A stretch of DNA of 64,000 nt from assembly GCA_002633025.1 (NCBI GenBank), contig NMRB01000671.1, forward strand, positions 23,901 to 87,900, in the 5' to 3' direction. Numbering within the stretch: the stretch's first letter is position 1; each line of letters opens with the position of its first letter. This document shows positions 39,564 to 51,815 of the stretch, in pieces. The position numbers and the translations under genes were made by a program. Source of the stretch: Notospermus geniculatus. Lineage: Eukaryota > Nemertea > Pilidiophora > Heteronemertea > Lineidae. The notes under the pieces were generated by a model that saw only the letters and a program-made list of their open reading frames with translations, was not told the origin of the DNA and did no database searches.

Positions 39564-41755
39564 ATGGTTTAAAATGCTGTTAGTAGCAGGATGGTGAATT
39601 GCAATGGTGACAAGGAGTGAACTAGATATATGTGGATTGGCAGAATGTCAGATTTCAATAGTGACAAAAACAACAATACAGTCGTGTACATGTTGTAAAG
39701 ATATAAAGGGAAAATAAAACACGATGATGAGCAGGTGGTAGTTGTCGCTATTTTGTCCACTTTGACTGAATGATACTTTAAATATCAAAATCATAGTCCC
39801 TATTTTTTATTTATCGACAGCACATCTCGACCACAGCTGAAACGTTGTATCAATCACTCTGCGCGAATGAGCCAACGGTGCAGTGGGCGCAGAACGTCAC
39901 CACTTCCATAGCCTTGAAGCCGATTTTTTCCTGAACATTTCAGCAAGTAGGCGCACACCTGAATTTTTTTATTTAGTCTTATGGCCGCGAGAGGAACCCT
40001 TTTTTGCCATTTGAAACACATTTTCAACGGTTGTTCAAAGCGCGCGAGGTTGGTTGTAGTCGGGGTGAGGTTTAATTCATGGATAGGGATAGGGTTATAT
40101 GTATAAGTTAAGGTCAGAGCTAGAAAAAAAAGGTTAAGGTAAGGGCCAACATTACAGCTGCCGACCTGCCTTGGGAGGTCAGTTGGCCGGAGTGTTTGCA
40201 AAGTAATCGTCTGGTCCTTAGGTCGACTCTTAGCTTGGATGTGTTTCCCCCCTTTTCCTGTCTTTTTTACCAAAAATGCTGTTAAGTACACGTACATACT
40301 CTACATTCCCACTTACCTGTCCCATTCCTGAACTTGGAAAAAAATGACCAAATCCCGCTAGTTGAAGATATTGCATGCTGTCATTCTTTGCCAGACTCGG
40401 GAGTGGGACAGGTAAGTGGACAGGACATTACTGTTTCTGACCATACCCCCGCCCCATTATCTTCAACTTAGGATTTAGTCATTTTTTCCGAGTTCTGGAA
40501 TGGGACAGGTAAGTGGGAGTTTAGAGTACATTCATTTACAGAGTACATGTATTTGTTAAAGGTTTAGGAAAAAATGATTTGGAGCCCGGAGAGGCACCTT
40601 CGCCCACCTCGATGCTTGTCAACTGTGTCAGCTCCAAAGCAAGGAAGTTTTCGTCGAAAGCAACATATCGTCGAGAATAACACACTTCTGCTTCACTCGA
40701 TGAAAGTTGCTTGCTGACGAGAGGAATGAAGAATTACGGCACTGCGGAGGAGTTTGATCTAGCAGTAGACGACCCGGAAATATATTTTGACTATAACCTA
40801 GTTACGACAACCTCGTCCCCAGGGGTATAGTTCGCTCAGACAACCTCGGACCACTCGCTCACTAACCCCTGGAATCACATTCTGAAATCTCCAGAATCTG
40901 CTGATTTCACGGAAATTGCCGAATGTTGTAATTAATATATATAGTCTCTTTTTTCCTTACTTACTAATTTAATCGAGTATAGATCGATGAAATTAACTAC
41001 GTTCAACGTCGAAAACATAAAAGCATTGCTGAAATAGGCGCTGGTTTTTGTCTGAGTTTTAATTATTGTAGCCACCCGACTCGTGGCGCCGTCTGTGCAG
41101 TGTGGCGCGCATTATGCTACTGAGCTGTCAATGGTCAGCAGCTTGCCGGTCCGACAGAATGATAGTGTGATGCGTGCGATGTTCTAAGGTAGGTAGGCTC
41201 TACTAACTGAGGGGCCTATATAAGGCCCCTAGGCCTATAATTATTATTATTATAATTATTATCTCATTTTCATTCATTGACACATCGCGCATTGCAACCC
41301 ACGTGCATTATTTACTAATAATAGTCACGATTTTGTGACGTCACTGCCTCCTACTTCGGCCGACCAATCACAGGCCTGAATTCAGATATGAGACCAGGGG
41401 TTGGTAAGCGTCATCCCCGAGCCCAGCAGCGCACCAAGCCCTGGGTACGAGGTTGCTAGTTACGAGTCCCTGCTATCGGTTGGATTTTACTGATATGGTC
41501 GATCCTGTGTTTTGAAGTGGTTATCCTTAAGTTGTTATCGATTCTAGTGGTCGAACATGAAACCTCCAAAAACACACGAGCAAAATATAAAAGGATGTCC
41601 CTTTTAGACTATAATCGTGTACCAATGTAGCTCTGCCCTGTATATTTCATTTGTTCATAATACCAAATGATTTGATTATCGGCACTCTTAATTATTTCAA
41701 ACATAAATCCCTCAACCACATGAGCGAAAGTCTGAAAAAGGTATCAAACAACTAG
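39564..41755. other. Intergenic; MITE at ~40310-40525, no gene
   Basis: CCCACTTACCTGTCCCATTCC...AAAAAATGACCAAATCC near 40310 is inverted as GGATTTAGTCATTTTTTCCG...GGGACAGGTAAGTGGGA near 40525, and a GGGACAGGTAAGTGG also occurs near 40405. Nothing else supportable is seen up to 41755. Confidence 0.5.
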
Positions 41756-42201
41756 GCCTACACTTCAATCCACATCCGGTTGGCGCGAGGTTTTCGGCCG
41801 ATATCTCCGCAACGCCTGGGTCAAATTTGACAAAACACACGTCAATTGACTTGTCTTTCTTGTCGACTCCCTTTCTGCTATCTTCATTTTTGTGTAAGGC
41901 CGACATAACGGATCCCTTTCTCAAAACCCATTTCATTTCACCACGAAGTTCAGTGCAGTTCACACATGCGCGATGCATTGCGTCATTTCAAAATGGCCGC
42001 CATTTAGGCCGTAAACACGAACTGTAATTGCTGAAAGAACTTTTTTATGTCACGTTTTTAGGGAAAATGACAGTGATGATGCCTGTAGCGGCCAAAAAGA
42101 CAAATCGATTGATGTATACGTAGTTTGTCAAATTTGACCCAGCCGTTGCGGAGATATCGGTCATAAACCTCGCGCCAATCGGATGTGGAATGAAGAGTAG
42201 G
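41756..42201. repeat. MITE with ~100-bp inverted ends
   Basis: CCTACACTTCAATCCACATC...GATATCTCCGCAACGCCTGG...TTTGACAAA (41757-41835) is inverted at 42130-42200. About 445 bp. The open frames here run through the inverted ends. Confidence 0.7.
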
Positions 42202-42567
42202 TTATAATCGTATTAGCTGTGAATGTACCATGACGACATCACTGCAAAGAATGATTTGTCCACTGACATTACATTTTTCACGACTTATAATGCTAGTCAC
42301 ACATTGGGCCTCACATGCGTGTGTATAAAACCAAACAATTCACAAATGAACACGTCCGGTGTCATGATTTCACTTCAGATACGATAGGCTTACTGCCCCC
42401 CCCCCCCCCCGCGGCACATCTGAAAGCGACGATGAGTGTAGATGATCAAATTACCTCGTTCTCGTGGTAGAGGTGGAACCTGACCTCCCTAAACTCATGA
42501 CGTGTAGTAGTTTGTTGATGGCTGCTGGCGTCCTGGGTAACGGGTAGAGGTACCGGGAGATGCCTTG
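42202..42567. other. No gene; C run at 42397-42410
   Basis: Mixed sequence with one homopolymer C tract. Nothing else recognised. Confidence 0.4.
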
Positions 42568-45548
42568 GCCCATATTTTCAAAGCTGTTTTATCCGAAACG
42601 TGTTTTAACAAAAATCTGTTCTACCAAGAAGCATTTTAAAATCACATTTTGAAAAGTGCTTTAAGATAAAACGCTGTTCTTACTGAAACGTTGTTTCAGC
42701 CAGAGTTTTAAATGTTAAAATGTGTTTCAACATGGTTCTGGGAAAGATGTATTGCGTAAACACCACTGTAAGTTACGTGTGGGGAGGGTGTATAAAAAAC
42801 GAAGACCCTAAGACCTAAGACCCCAAAGACCTAAGACCCCCGATCCTGAAAAAGTAAAAAACAAAGATCTAAGACCTAAGACCTAAAAAAGGAAGACCCC
42901 ACCAGGTAAAAAAGGAAGACCCCACGGCAAAAAATCATAGAAGACGTTGAAATTTTCCCTTCAAATTTTACGGGCATCTTACACTTATCAAGGCGCCACT
43001 TTCCTGAGAAATTCATCAAAATCCAATCAGGCGTCACCCTCCTACAGGGTGTAACGGAAATATGCACGTGGAAAATGTACACCACTTCCATCAATCTACA
43101 AGAATTAGTCAAATTCAACCAGGACACTCTTAAGAGCTCAAGGACATTACTTCGTAGCCTCGTCATACGTTTTTTGGCAATTCATTTCGTAGGTTCTTCC
43201 CCAACTGATCATATAAAGTTTCAGACGAGGTAAAAAAGGAAGACCCCACCAGGTAAAAAAGGAAGACCCCAGCAAAAAATAATAGAAGACGTCGAAATTT
43301 TACCTTCAAATTTTACGGGCATCTTACACTTATGAAGGCCCCACTTTCCTGAGAAATTCATCAAAATCCAATCAGGCGTCACCCTCCTACAGGGTGTAAC
43401 GGAAATATGCACGTGGAAAATGTACACCACTTCCATCAATCTACAAGAATTAGTCATATTCCCTTAGCAAGTGCAACCAGGACACTCTTGAGATCTCTAG
43501 GACATTACTTCGTAGCCTCACCCTACGTTTTTTGGCAATTCATTCTGTATGTTCTTCCTCAACTGATCATATAAAGTTTCAGACGAGGTAAAAAAGGAAG
43601 ACCCCACCAGGTAAAAAAGGAAGACCCCAGCAAAAAATAATAGAAGACGTCGAAATTTTACCTTCAAATTTTACGGGCATCTTACACTTATCATGGCGCC
43701 ACTTTCCTGAGAAATTCATCAAAATCCAATCAGGCGTTACCCTCCTACAGGGTGTAACGGAAATATGCACGTGGAAAATGTACAGCATTTCCATCAATCT
43801 ACAAGAATCTGAGTGATAGTCCCTTAGCAAGTGCAACCAGGACACTCTTAAGATCTCTAGGACATTACTTCGTAGCCTCACCCTACGTTTTTTGGGCAAT
43901 TCATTCTGCATGTTCTTCCTCAACTGATCATATAAAGTTTAAGACAGAGGTAAAAAAGGAAGACCCCACCAGGTAAAAAAGGAAGACCCCGGCATAAAAT
44001 CATAGAAGATGTCGAAATTTTCCCTTCAAATTTTACGGGCATCTTACACTTATCAAGGCGCCACTTTCCTGAGAAATTCATCAAAATCCAATCAGGCGTT
44101 ACCCTCCTACAGGGTGTAACGGAAATATGCACGTGGAAAATGTACCCGGTACAGCATTTCCATCAATCTACAAGAATTAGTCAAATTCAACCAAATTCAA
44201 CCAGGACACTCTTAGTCTTAAGAGCTCAAGGACATTACTTCGTAGCCTCGTCATACGTTTTTTTCGCAATTCATTCTGTAGGTTCTTCCCCAACTGATCA
44301 TATAAAGTTTCAGACGAGGTAAAAAATGAAGACCCCACCAGGTAAAAAAGGAAGACCCCAGCAAAAAATAATAGAAGACGTCGAAATTTTCCCTTCAAAT
44401 TTTACGGGCATCTTACACTTATTAAGGCCCCACTTTCCTGAGAAATTCATCAAAATCCAATCAGGCGTCTCCCTCCTACAGGGTGTAACGGAAATATGCA
44501 CGTGGAAAATGTACACTGACCATTTCCATCAATCTACAAGAATTAGTCATAGTCCCTTAGCAAGTGCAACCAGGACACTCTTAAGATCTCTAGGACATTA
44601 CTTCGTAGCCTCCTCATACGTCTTCCTTTTTTACCTATGTCTGAAACTTATGATCAGTTGAGGAAGAACATACAGAATGAATTGCCATAAGAACGTAGGG
44701 TGAGGCTACGAAGTAATGTCCTAGAGGTCTTAAGAGTGTCCTGGTTGCACTTGCTAAGGGACTATGACTAATTCTTGTAGATTGATGGAAATGCTGTACA
44801 TTTTCCACGTGCATATTTCCGTTACACCCTGTAGGAGGGTAACGCCTAATTGGATTTTGATGAATTTCTCAGGAAAGTGGCGCCTTGATAAGTGTAAGAT
44901 GCCCATAAAATTTGAAGGGAAAATTTGGACATCTTCTATGATTTTTTGCCGGGGTCTTCCTTTTTTACCTGGTGGGGTCTTCCTTTTTTACCTCTGTCTG
45001 AAACTTTATATGATCAAACACACAGAATGAATTGCCGGCAAAAAACGTAGGGTGAGGCTACGAAGTAATATCCTAGAGATCTTAAGAGTGTCCTGGTTGC
45101 ACTTGCTAAGGGACTATGACTAATTCTTGTAGATTGATGGAAATGCTGTACATTTTCCACGTGCATATTTCCGTTACACCCTGTAGGAGGGCAACGCCTG
45201 ATTGGATTTTGATGAATTTCTCAGGAAAGTGGGGCCTTAATAAGTGTAAGATGCCCATAAAATTTGACATGTTTGAAGGGAAAATTTGGACATCTTCTAT
45301 GATTTTTTGCCGGGGTCTTCCTTTTTTACCTGGTGGGGTCTTCCTTTTTTAGGTCTTAGGTCTTAGATCTTTGTTTTTTACTTTTTCAGGATGGGGGTCT
45401 TAGGTCTTTGGGGTCTTAGGTCTTAGGGTCTTCGTTTTTTATACACCCCGTGTGGGGATGATTAATTTCTTGCGGCAGTGCCAAATGCCTGCAAGTGCTA
45501 GAAGAAAATGAATTCTAGCATTAAAACTGCTTTAAAAATATGGGCCCG
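42568..45548. repeat. GGCCCATATTTTCAAAGC MITE, split by a foldback insertion
   Basis: The left end TGGCCCATATTTTCAAAGCTG (42568) and right end GCTTTAAAAATATGGGCCC (ending ~45546) are inverted. Removing 42786-45449 leaves about 310 bp, a usual MITE length. A relative lies at 47809-48005. Confidence 0.7.
42786..45449. mobile_element. 2.7-kb foldback element of ~360-bp repeats, 9-bp TSD
   Basis: Five direct units (starting near 42895, 43228, 43586, 43947, 44316) are followed, after a turning point at ~44640, by two inverted units to 45350. The outer ends GGGTGTATAAAAAACGAAGA (left) and its complement (right) are flanked by GTGTGGGGA at 42777-42785 and 45450-45458. Each unit begins GAGGTAAAAAAGGAAGACCC and contains TCCTACAGGGTGTAACGG. 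Unit-to-unit identity is high, implying recent amplification. A short frame (IFHVHISVTPCRRVTPDWIL) stays open in every unit but shows no domain. Confidence 0.88.
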
Positions 45549-45704
45549 GTGTAACATCTGCCAGCGTTTCCAAAACAATAAGGGGACACACTGGCGCCGA
45601 ATCAGTAGATGTCGTCCTGGGTAACCCTAAAGTTTACCCAGGACCAACCTGGGTAACCCTAAAAGCTACCCAGGACGATCCTGGGTAAACTTTAGGACAC
45701 TAAA

Positions 45705-46415
45705 GCCGAATCGGTTAATGTCGTCCTGGGTATAACAGAAATATACCCAGGTTCAATGTCGTCCTACAAAACTATACCCTGGGTATAGTTCGATCTACAA
45801 AAGTATACCCAGTACCGTAGTTTTGAGCCTAGGTACGAATTAGGAATGGATGGCCGCTATTTTGTTTCTCGCTTCAACTGAGACGGCAGTTTTTTGCAAT
45901 CAACATCGTCAAAATACCAGTCAATATCATCAGCTTTTCTGCTCATCGATAGCATTGGTCAACTGTTAACATGTGTCTTAACACAATGGTCCAAACTTAT
46001 CGCAAGTTAATCTCACAATTTCAAAGAAATGAGCAAACGAAGAGAGCCGATCTGCGTCATATGTTTGTTCGGTGTCGTGCATTCATCTACGTCCGCATCG
46101 ACATTACATCAGCCGTGCTGCGAGTACTATAACGGATTTGAGTGACGATGAACGGCACGAAACATTCTTTGATGTCTGTCGGTACGATATATTTAAATGG
46201 TGCCCGTCGTGTCGGGCGCTAGAGCGATATTTTTGGACTTGTCATGCTTGTGCATGGTCATGTGGCATTTGCAAGAACAATCTCGTCTTCAGGTGCCGTA
46301 TTCAATCCTCGGTATACTTTTGTAGATCGAACTATACCCAGGGTATAGTTTTGTAGGACGACATTGAACCTGAGTATATTTCTGTTATACCCAGGACGAC
46401 ATTAACCGATTCGGC
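45705..46415. mobile_element. Mutator-like element B nested in A, exact 9-bp TSD
   Basis: 711 bp, with ends GCCGAATCGGTTAATGTCGTCC...CTACAAAACTATACCC inverted over ~105 bp. Flanked exactly by GACACTAAA (45696-45704, 46416-46424). Its outer 25 bases resemble those of element A, so one transposase could have moved both. Confidence 0.88.
46072..46310 (+). other. Cys-rich captured-looking fragment in element B
   Basis: An open frame with ITDLSDDERHETFFDVCRYD then WCPSC, TCHAC and SCGIC pairs, resembling a zinc-ribbon-like region. It ends at a possible CAG|GTGCCG donor. It lies in a non-autonomous element, so a host gene fragment captured by a Mutator-like element is possible. No family identified. 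Confidence 0.3.
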
Positions 46416-47262
46416 GACACTAAAGTTTACCCAGTTTGAAATTCGCGCACTTTTTCACCTGCGGTCGAGGTTGAAATTGGTATGTTTTCAATGTAGCAAC
46501 ACACGAAAATTCCTCATCGCACGGTGTCTGTCGTCATGGCCGTGCATGTTGTCCCAACTTTAGGCCTACCTTGTGAGCAACAAAATGTACCTTAACTCTC
46601 TATCCGGGCTGTATATAACATGTATAACCATCCTCCCACAGCAGGGGTTTTTACCTCGCTCCTCTTCATCCGCTCACACAAACCCCTGCCGACATTCGCC
46701 GGAATCCGTGGAGTATCAAAGCCATTCCAGCAAATGTTCATCCCCACCATCTCATCCCAAAAGTAGGCCGGTGATTGATACACATGAACTACGCAGGTTT
46801 GAACAAAGCTGACCCAGCAGGTCAACATGAAATAACTCCAGCGGCGTATCTGTTTGGCGACGTGTGGCCTGAGAATGATATACATTCTGTGCGATGAATG
46901 TACATGTAGGATAGGCTGAACTCAACTTAGGTTGAATCCAGCGGTGTGAATAGGTTAATGGTCGGCATAACCAATGTCAGCTGCTTGGCTGTGAATATTA
47001 CAAGGGCCGTTATACATGTATACGTGTAACTGATCTCTAGTTAGGGTGAGGTGGGGAAGCTGAGGTACTTCAGCACTGTGTTGTGCGTGACACTACGATA
47101 CAATCTACGTGTAATGCCTGTCATCTTAAGGTGACTCAGAAATGGCTTTCGCTGATTGGGCGCATTTTCTTGTGCGCTAAATACCCCAGCAAATCAGGCG
47201 GATGTCCTCAGGGGTTTGTCTGCGGTGACGAAGGGAGCGAGCAGTAAGAACGCCTGATATTC

Positions 47263-47580
47263 TCAGGATGTGTATAACGGACGCCTTGTACATTTGTTGT
47301 ACCTACTCACCAGCGATAGCCTACAGGTGCCCATGCCTCCACAGCGCCGCTGGCAATTTCCCGCGCCAATACATATAAGTTCATCCGGAACTAGCCACTG
47401 CAGTTTGGGGTCACGTTTTACACCGTCACGCAGTTCGTATTTTCCTTTCACGACCTTAACGATTTTCTTTTTGATTTCTCGACCTTTAGATGTGAACTGA
47501 CCGTCCCTATAACATGCGATCGAATTCAAATACATCTGCAAATCCTCCGCAGCAACACGAGTGACGTTATCAGCTGCCAT
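47263..47580 (-). other. Open frame in element A, possible captured gene 5' exon
   Basis: Begins at a good ATG (AAAATGGCAGC) near the right inverted end and reads MAADNVTRVAAEDLQMYLNS, REIKKKIVKVVKGKYELRDG, LQWLVPDELICIGAGNCQRR. The composition is protein-like for the first ~80 residues. No family was recognised. Confidence 0.35.
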
Positions 47581-47808
47581 TTTTTGCCGATTTGATGGAT
47601 TTCGTGCAGTGCCCTAAAGTTTACCCAGGATCGTCCTGGGTAACTTTTAGGGTTACCCAGGTTGGTCCTGGGTAAACTTTAGGGTTACCCAGGACGACAT
47701 CTACCGATTCGGCCACACTGACCCACAGAAACACTGGCAGATACACCTGAGTCCTCTGTCGCTGAGACAAGACAAGCCAACAGGAAGTTAGACATGCCCC
47801 TACCTTGC

Positions 47809-48005
47809 TCTAGCTAAAACGCTTTTTAATGAAATTTAAAATATGTTTTAGCGTTAAAACCCTTTGGGAAATATGAAAGTAAAATGCGTTTTCGTCGGAG
47901 CGTTCTAAAACTAAAACAACCTCGAAAATATTACTTTTCCTAAAAACATTGTTTTATCTTTTTAAAATACGTTTTAGCGTTAAAACAGCTTTGAAAATAT
48001 GGGCC
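47809..48005. repeat. MITE of the GGCCCATATTTTCAAAGC family
   Basis: Ends AACAGCTTTGAAAATATGGGCCC at 48005. The interior repeats TAAAAC/GTTTTA and GTTTTAGCGTTAAAAC words. The left end is less clear. Confidence 0.55.
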
Positions 48006-48934
48006 CTAGTGGTGTAAAAGCCTTTTGGGCCAAGATGGGCAATCCGTATCTGATTCAGTCTTTTATAATCCCCCATCCAGTTCACAGGAATCAATGCTAG
48101 CCTTTATTTACTTGTAACCGAACGGCAAGTTCTGCCTTTATAACATGTTCCAGCAACTGACAGAAAAATTATGGAGATTCACTCAACCAGAGACAAAGCG
48201 AACAGCAACACTGGGGAAGCTCGTATTATAGTTTATTGGATATTGAACTGTTCGTCGATTGAAAAAATGCATTGTGTTTTGGAAATGTTGTATTGTCTAA
48301 ACAGATTGAAGTGTTTTCAAATAAAGCTATCCATTTGATCTGACAAAAAGATTTAAAATCGATGGGAATTCCTGCACTCGTTAGAAGCGAGTACGAAATT
48401 TTAAAAAGAATGAAAACGATGGGAGTCACTAGCCGAGTGGTCTTGTTATGGTTCCTGATATTCATGATCAGGAAGCATATTGATTTTGGTCGTGGTGTCT
48501 GTGTGTGTGTCTGTCTCTCTGTGCATTACGTTTTTTTTTGCTCTACTAGACGCTGGCAGAAATTCGCCCAGGCTGACACTTCAAACATTTGCCGAGTAAA
48601 CACTAAGCTCAGGGTGTGAAGGCTCTTGAAACATTCACATTGCCTCCCTCGACTCTTAGTTGGTGGAGGTCTTGTGTTAACCCAACCGGCTAATTAAAGC
48701 TAACAAGATTAAAATACCAGAGAAGATTTACTCAAGCCTTGGTTTTTGCACAGAGTGTATTGTGTATCACCCCAGCATTAACTAAACACAAGTTCTACTT
48801 GTACTGGCTATATTCGATCATTTCAGCTTGTCCTAGTAAAGTTCAACTCAACTCAAAAACATGTGGTGGAAGGAAAAAGATGTTTTTGAAGACCAAACTT
48901 TTGGCAGAAATAGTAAGAGTTAAAATGCATTAAA
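48006..48934. other. No gene recognised
   Basis: A GT-rich microsatellite patch lies near 48496-48515 and a T run at 48531-48539. Short open frames on both strands lack domain features. Confidence 0.4.
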
Positions 48935-49885
48935 TAACCTTACTGTATCAACGAATTTCTCTGAAGCTTCGTCAGGTTATTCCTTACACTTTGGAGAATA
49001 CGGATATCTGTGCAGTTTTGATAGGAAATGCCCCTTTTATCAGAATTGGAGGAGTTTAATGAACACAATTTTCACATAAAATTCAAAAATTAAATATCCC
49101 CTAAAAACCTCAATGTATTGGCCAATTTCACTGAAACGTTGGCAGGTCAATCCTTACATTTCACAAAACACGGATATCTGTGCAGTTTTGATGTGAAATG
49201 CCCTTTTATCAGAATTGGAGGACTTTAATAAACACACACATATCACATAAAATTCAAGATTAAATTTCCTCTTAAAACCTTACAGTATTGTCTAATTTCC
49301 CTGGAATTTTGTCAAGTTATTAAATCCTTACATTTCACAAAACATGGATATCTATGCAGTTTGGATGGAAATGCCCCTTTTATCAGAACTGGGGGAGCTT
49401 AATGAACACAGTTTTCACCATAAAATTCAAAATTAAATATCCCCTTTCAGTGAAACTTTGGCAGGTTAATCCTTACATTTCACAAAACACGGATATCTGT
49501 GCAGTTTTGATGTAAACACCCCTTTAAACAGAATTGGAGGAGTTTAATGAACACACATTTCACAAAATTCACGAATAAATTTCCCTTAAAAACCTTACTG
49601 TATTGCCTAATTTGTCTGGAACTTTGCTAGGTTATTCCTTACATTTCTCAGAATATAGAAATCGGTGCAGTTTTGATGAAAAATACCCCTTTTATCAGAA
49701 TTGGAGGAATTTAATATATAAAATTCAATACCCGATATTAAGTTTTCTCTTAAAACCTTACTGTATTGCCTATCTGTCTGAAACTTTGTCAAGTTAATCC
49801 TTACATTTCACAAAATATGGATATCTGTGCAGTTTTGATTGAAAATGCCCCTTTTATCAGAATTGGAGGAGTTTAATGAACAACA
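48935..49885 (+). repeat. Diverged ~150-175-bp tandem repeat, about six units
   Basis: GGATATCTGTGCAGTTTTGAT followed by AAATGCCCCTTTTATCAGAATTGGAGGAGTTTAATGAACA recurs at about 49002, 49168, 49346, 49490, 49660 and 49828. Units also share ACCTTACTGTATTG and TTAATCCTTACATTTCACAAAA. AT-rich, non-coding, locally amplified. Confidence 0.85.
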
Positions 49886-51029
49886 TTTTCAGTTTCACAG
49901 TTACAATCGTTTTCAACCCCTGAACAGAATCGATATGTATTGACTAAGTCAGTGTAGGTTGAAAGATGTGGAATGAAAAGTCAACTTAGTTTCACACACT
50001 TTTCCATTGGTGCTACAGTGATTGAATCCCTTGCACTTGCCATCAAGGTTTATTCTTGAATGTCCGATGGTCCTTGAAGGTGTCAGATATGGGGATTACT
50101 GTGGGCAATCGACCAGTGTGAAGGCGCAATCATGCATAGGCAGCGGCCAAGACCTTTTTTATAGGCCATTGAATGGACTAAAGTTGGCCGATCACTTTCC
50201 ATCCCAATATCATTTATATTTTGATATACGAGATCTTCCAAACACTAATTTGTGTCGCATTGATATAACAACCTACATGTTGATAAAAATTTTGACCTAG
50301 CCCACTCGAATATGCTGCACATGCTAAAGTGATTCATTGAAGTCTGGATGGTCTAATTCCTAGTCCAAATATTTATTCCATTATGCCAATTACAGTTAAT
50401 TACGGCACGACAATGAGCCAACACAATGCGTTTTTGTACAGACCGACCATCGACTGACCATGCTGTCAGGCTTGAGTAGGCCGGTGGGGGGGTGCGTAAT
50501 TATCGACATAGTAAAATCAGCTTTCTCAAGGAAATTTGCTGGAAAAACAACTTCGTAAATTCCTTATTTCTGGGTCGTTATCGACATTTAAAAAACTTTT
50601 ATCCAGTACCAAAATCATTCTAGAAAGAATGGAGTTACTTGCGCATCAATCGGGCCAATATCAACCGAGATTTTAGTCTTAGGCAGAAGCCCAATCTGTG
50701 GTTAATCTATGAGTAAACATGCTAATTGCACCTCCCCACATCAAAGGTAAGGGGAGGTGACCGCCGTTTTTGGAGTAGAGCAAAAAAACGTAATGTGTAT
50801 CCGTCCGTCACACCTTCATTTCCAATCTCCTTTAGCAGGTAGAACTCTGGAAACGTATCATTCCCTAGGTTTGTCAACACTGCCAATCCAATGAGTTCAT
50901 TATTTTCAATATCAGCTGCCCGGATCATTATGTAATCGGCATATCATTCCTGATATTTTGTCCGTCACGCTTTTATTCATTCTTGATATTTTGTCCGTCA
51001 CGGTTTTATCAGATGGTTTAACTCGTCTC
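49886..51029. other. No gene recognised
   Basis: GATATTTTGTCCGTCACG is repeated at about 50951 and 50986. A short inverted GGGGAGGTGACC motif is near 50732-50762. The open frames at 50022-50300 and 50722-50928 have no supporting signals. Confidence 0.4.
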
Positions 51030-51815
51030 CTTTAACACCTATAGCAATGGAAATGAACTCTTCCCCAGGTTATCTCACCCGGGGAATTCAATGGGCTCAT
51101 TAATTTTGATACTGGATGCTGAGATCATGGTGATATTGATATATCAAATTTGATATTTTCAAATATCTCATTCTGTAGGGGAGTTAGAGATGTTTCATAG
51201 ACCCTGCCAATTAAATGGGATCATCAATTTCGATATTGGATGCTGGGATCATGGTGATATTGATACCTCACCTTTGATAGTTTTAAATATCTCATTCTCT
51301 GATGGAGTTAGTGATGTTGGATCAGGTCCTACACCCATGTTTATAGACCCTGGGAATCAATTGGGCTCATTAATTTTGATATCGGATGCAGGGATGATAT
51401 CGATATAATTTGGTATATTCAAATATTTCATTCTGTGATGGAGTTACAGATGTGCGATCACGTCTACACACGTTGGCAGACACTGGGAATCCAAAGAGGA
51501 TATCAATTTTGATATCAGATGCTGGGATCATGGTGATATCGATATATCAAATTTGATATATTCAAATATTTCATTCTGTGATGGATATAGAGACATGCGA
51601 TCAAGTCTAAACCCATGGGCTTATCAATTTTGATATCGGACGATGGGATCATGGTGATATCGATATATCAGATTTGATATATTCAAATATTTCATTCTGT
51701 GATGGAGATAGAGACATGTGATCAAGTCGAAACTCATGTTTATAGACTCTGGGAATCAAATGGGCTTATCAATTTTGATATCGGATGCTGGGATCATGGA
51801 GATATCGATATATCA
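51030..51815 (+). repeat. ~150-bp tandem repeat array, main block
   Basis: Units share GGGAATCAAATGGGCTTATCAATTTTGATATCGGATGCTGGGATCATGGTGATATCGATATATC, then TTCAAATATTTCATTCTGTGATGGAG. About five units are seen here. The array resumes at 53897-54170 after the foldback insertion, giving about seven in all. GATATC/GATATA-rich, non-coding. Confidence 0.85.

Larger units (their letters stand above)
45596..47713. mobile_element. Mutator-like element A (CCTGGGTAA ends), 9-bp TSD
   Basis: 2.1 kb with ~110-bp inverted ends: GCCGAATCAGTAGATGTCGTCC and complement, then alternating CCTGGGTAAC/GTTACCCAGG blocks. The flanks CACACTGGC and CACACTGAC match at 8 of 9 bases. It contains element B and the open frames discussed separately. 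The ends themselves are made of short inverted blocks. Confidence 0.8.
45549..47760. repeat. MITE of the 23.4-kb family, split by the element at 45596
   Basis: The left half GTGTAACATCTGCCAGCGTT...AAGGGGACACACT (45549-45592) and right half ACACTGACCCACAGAAACACTGGCAGATACACCTG (from 47715) join to match the uninterrupted copy near 23484-23545. Confidence 0.7.

Noticed and set aside
42876-45352. Series of 70-115-codon open frames with nearly the same sequence on both strands
   Set aside because: They are the same ~360-bp repeat unit read over and over; the ends fall in repeat boundaries and no domain is present.
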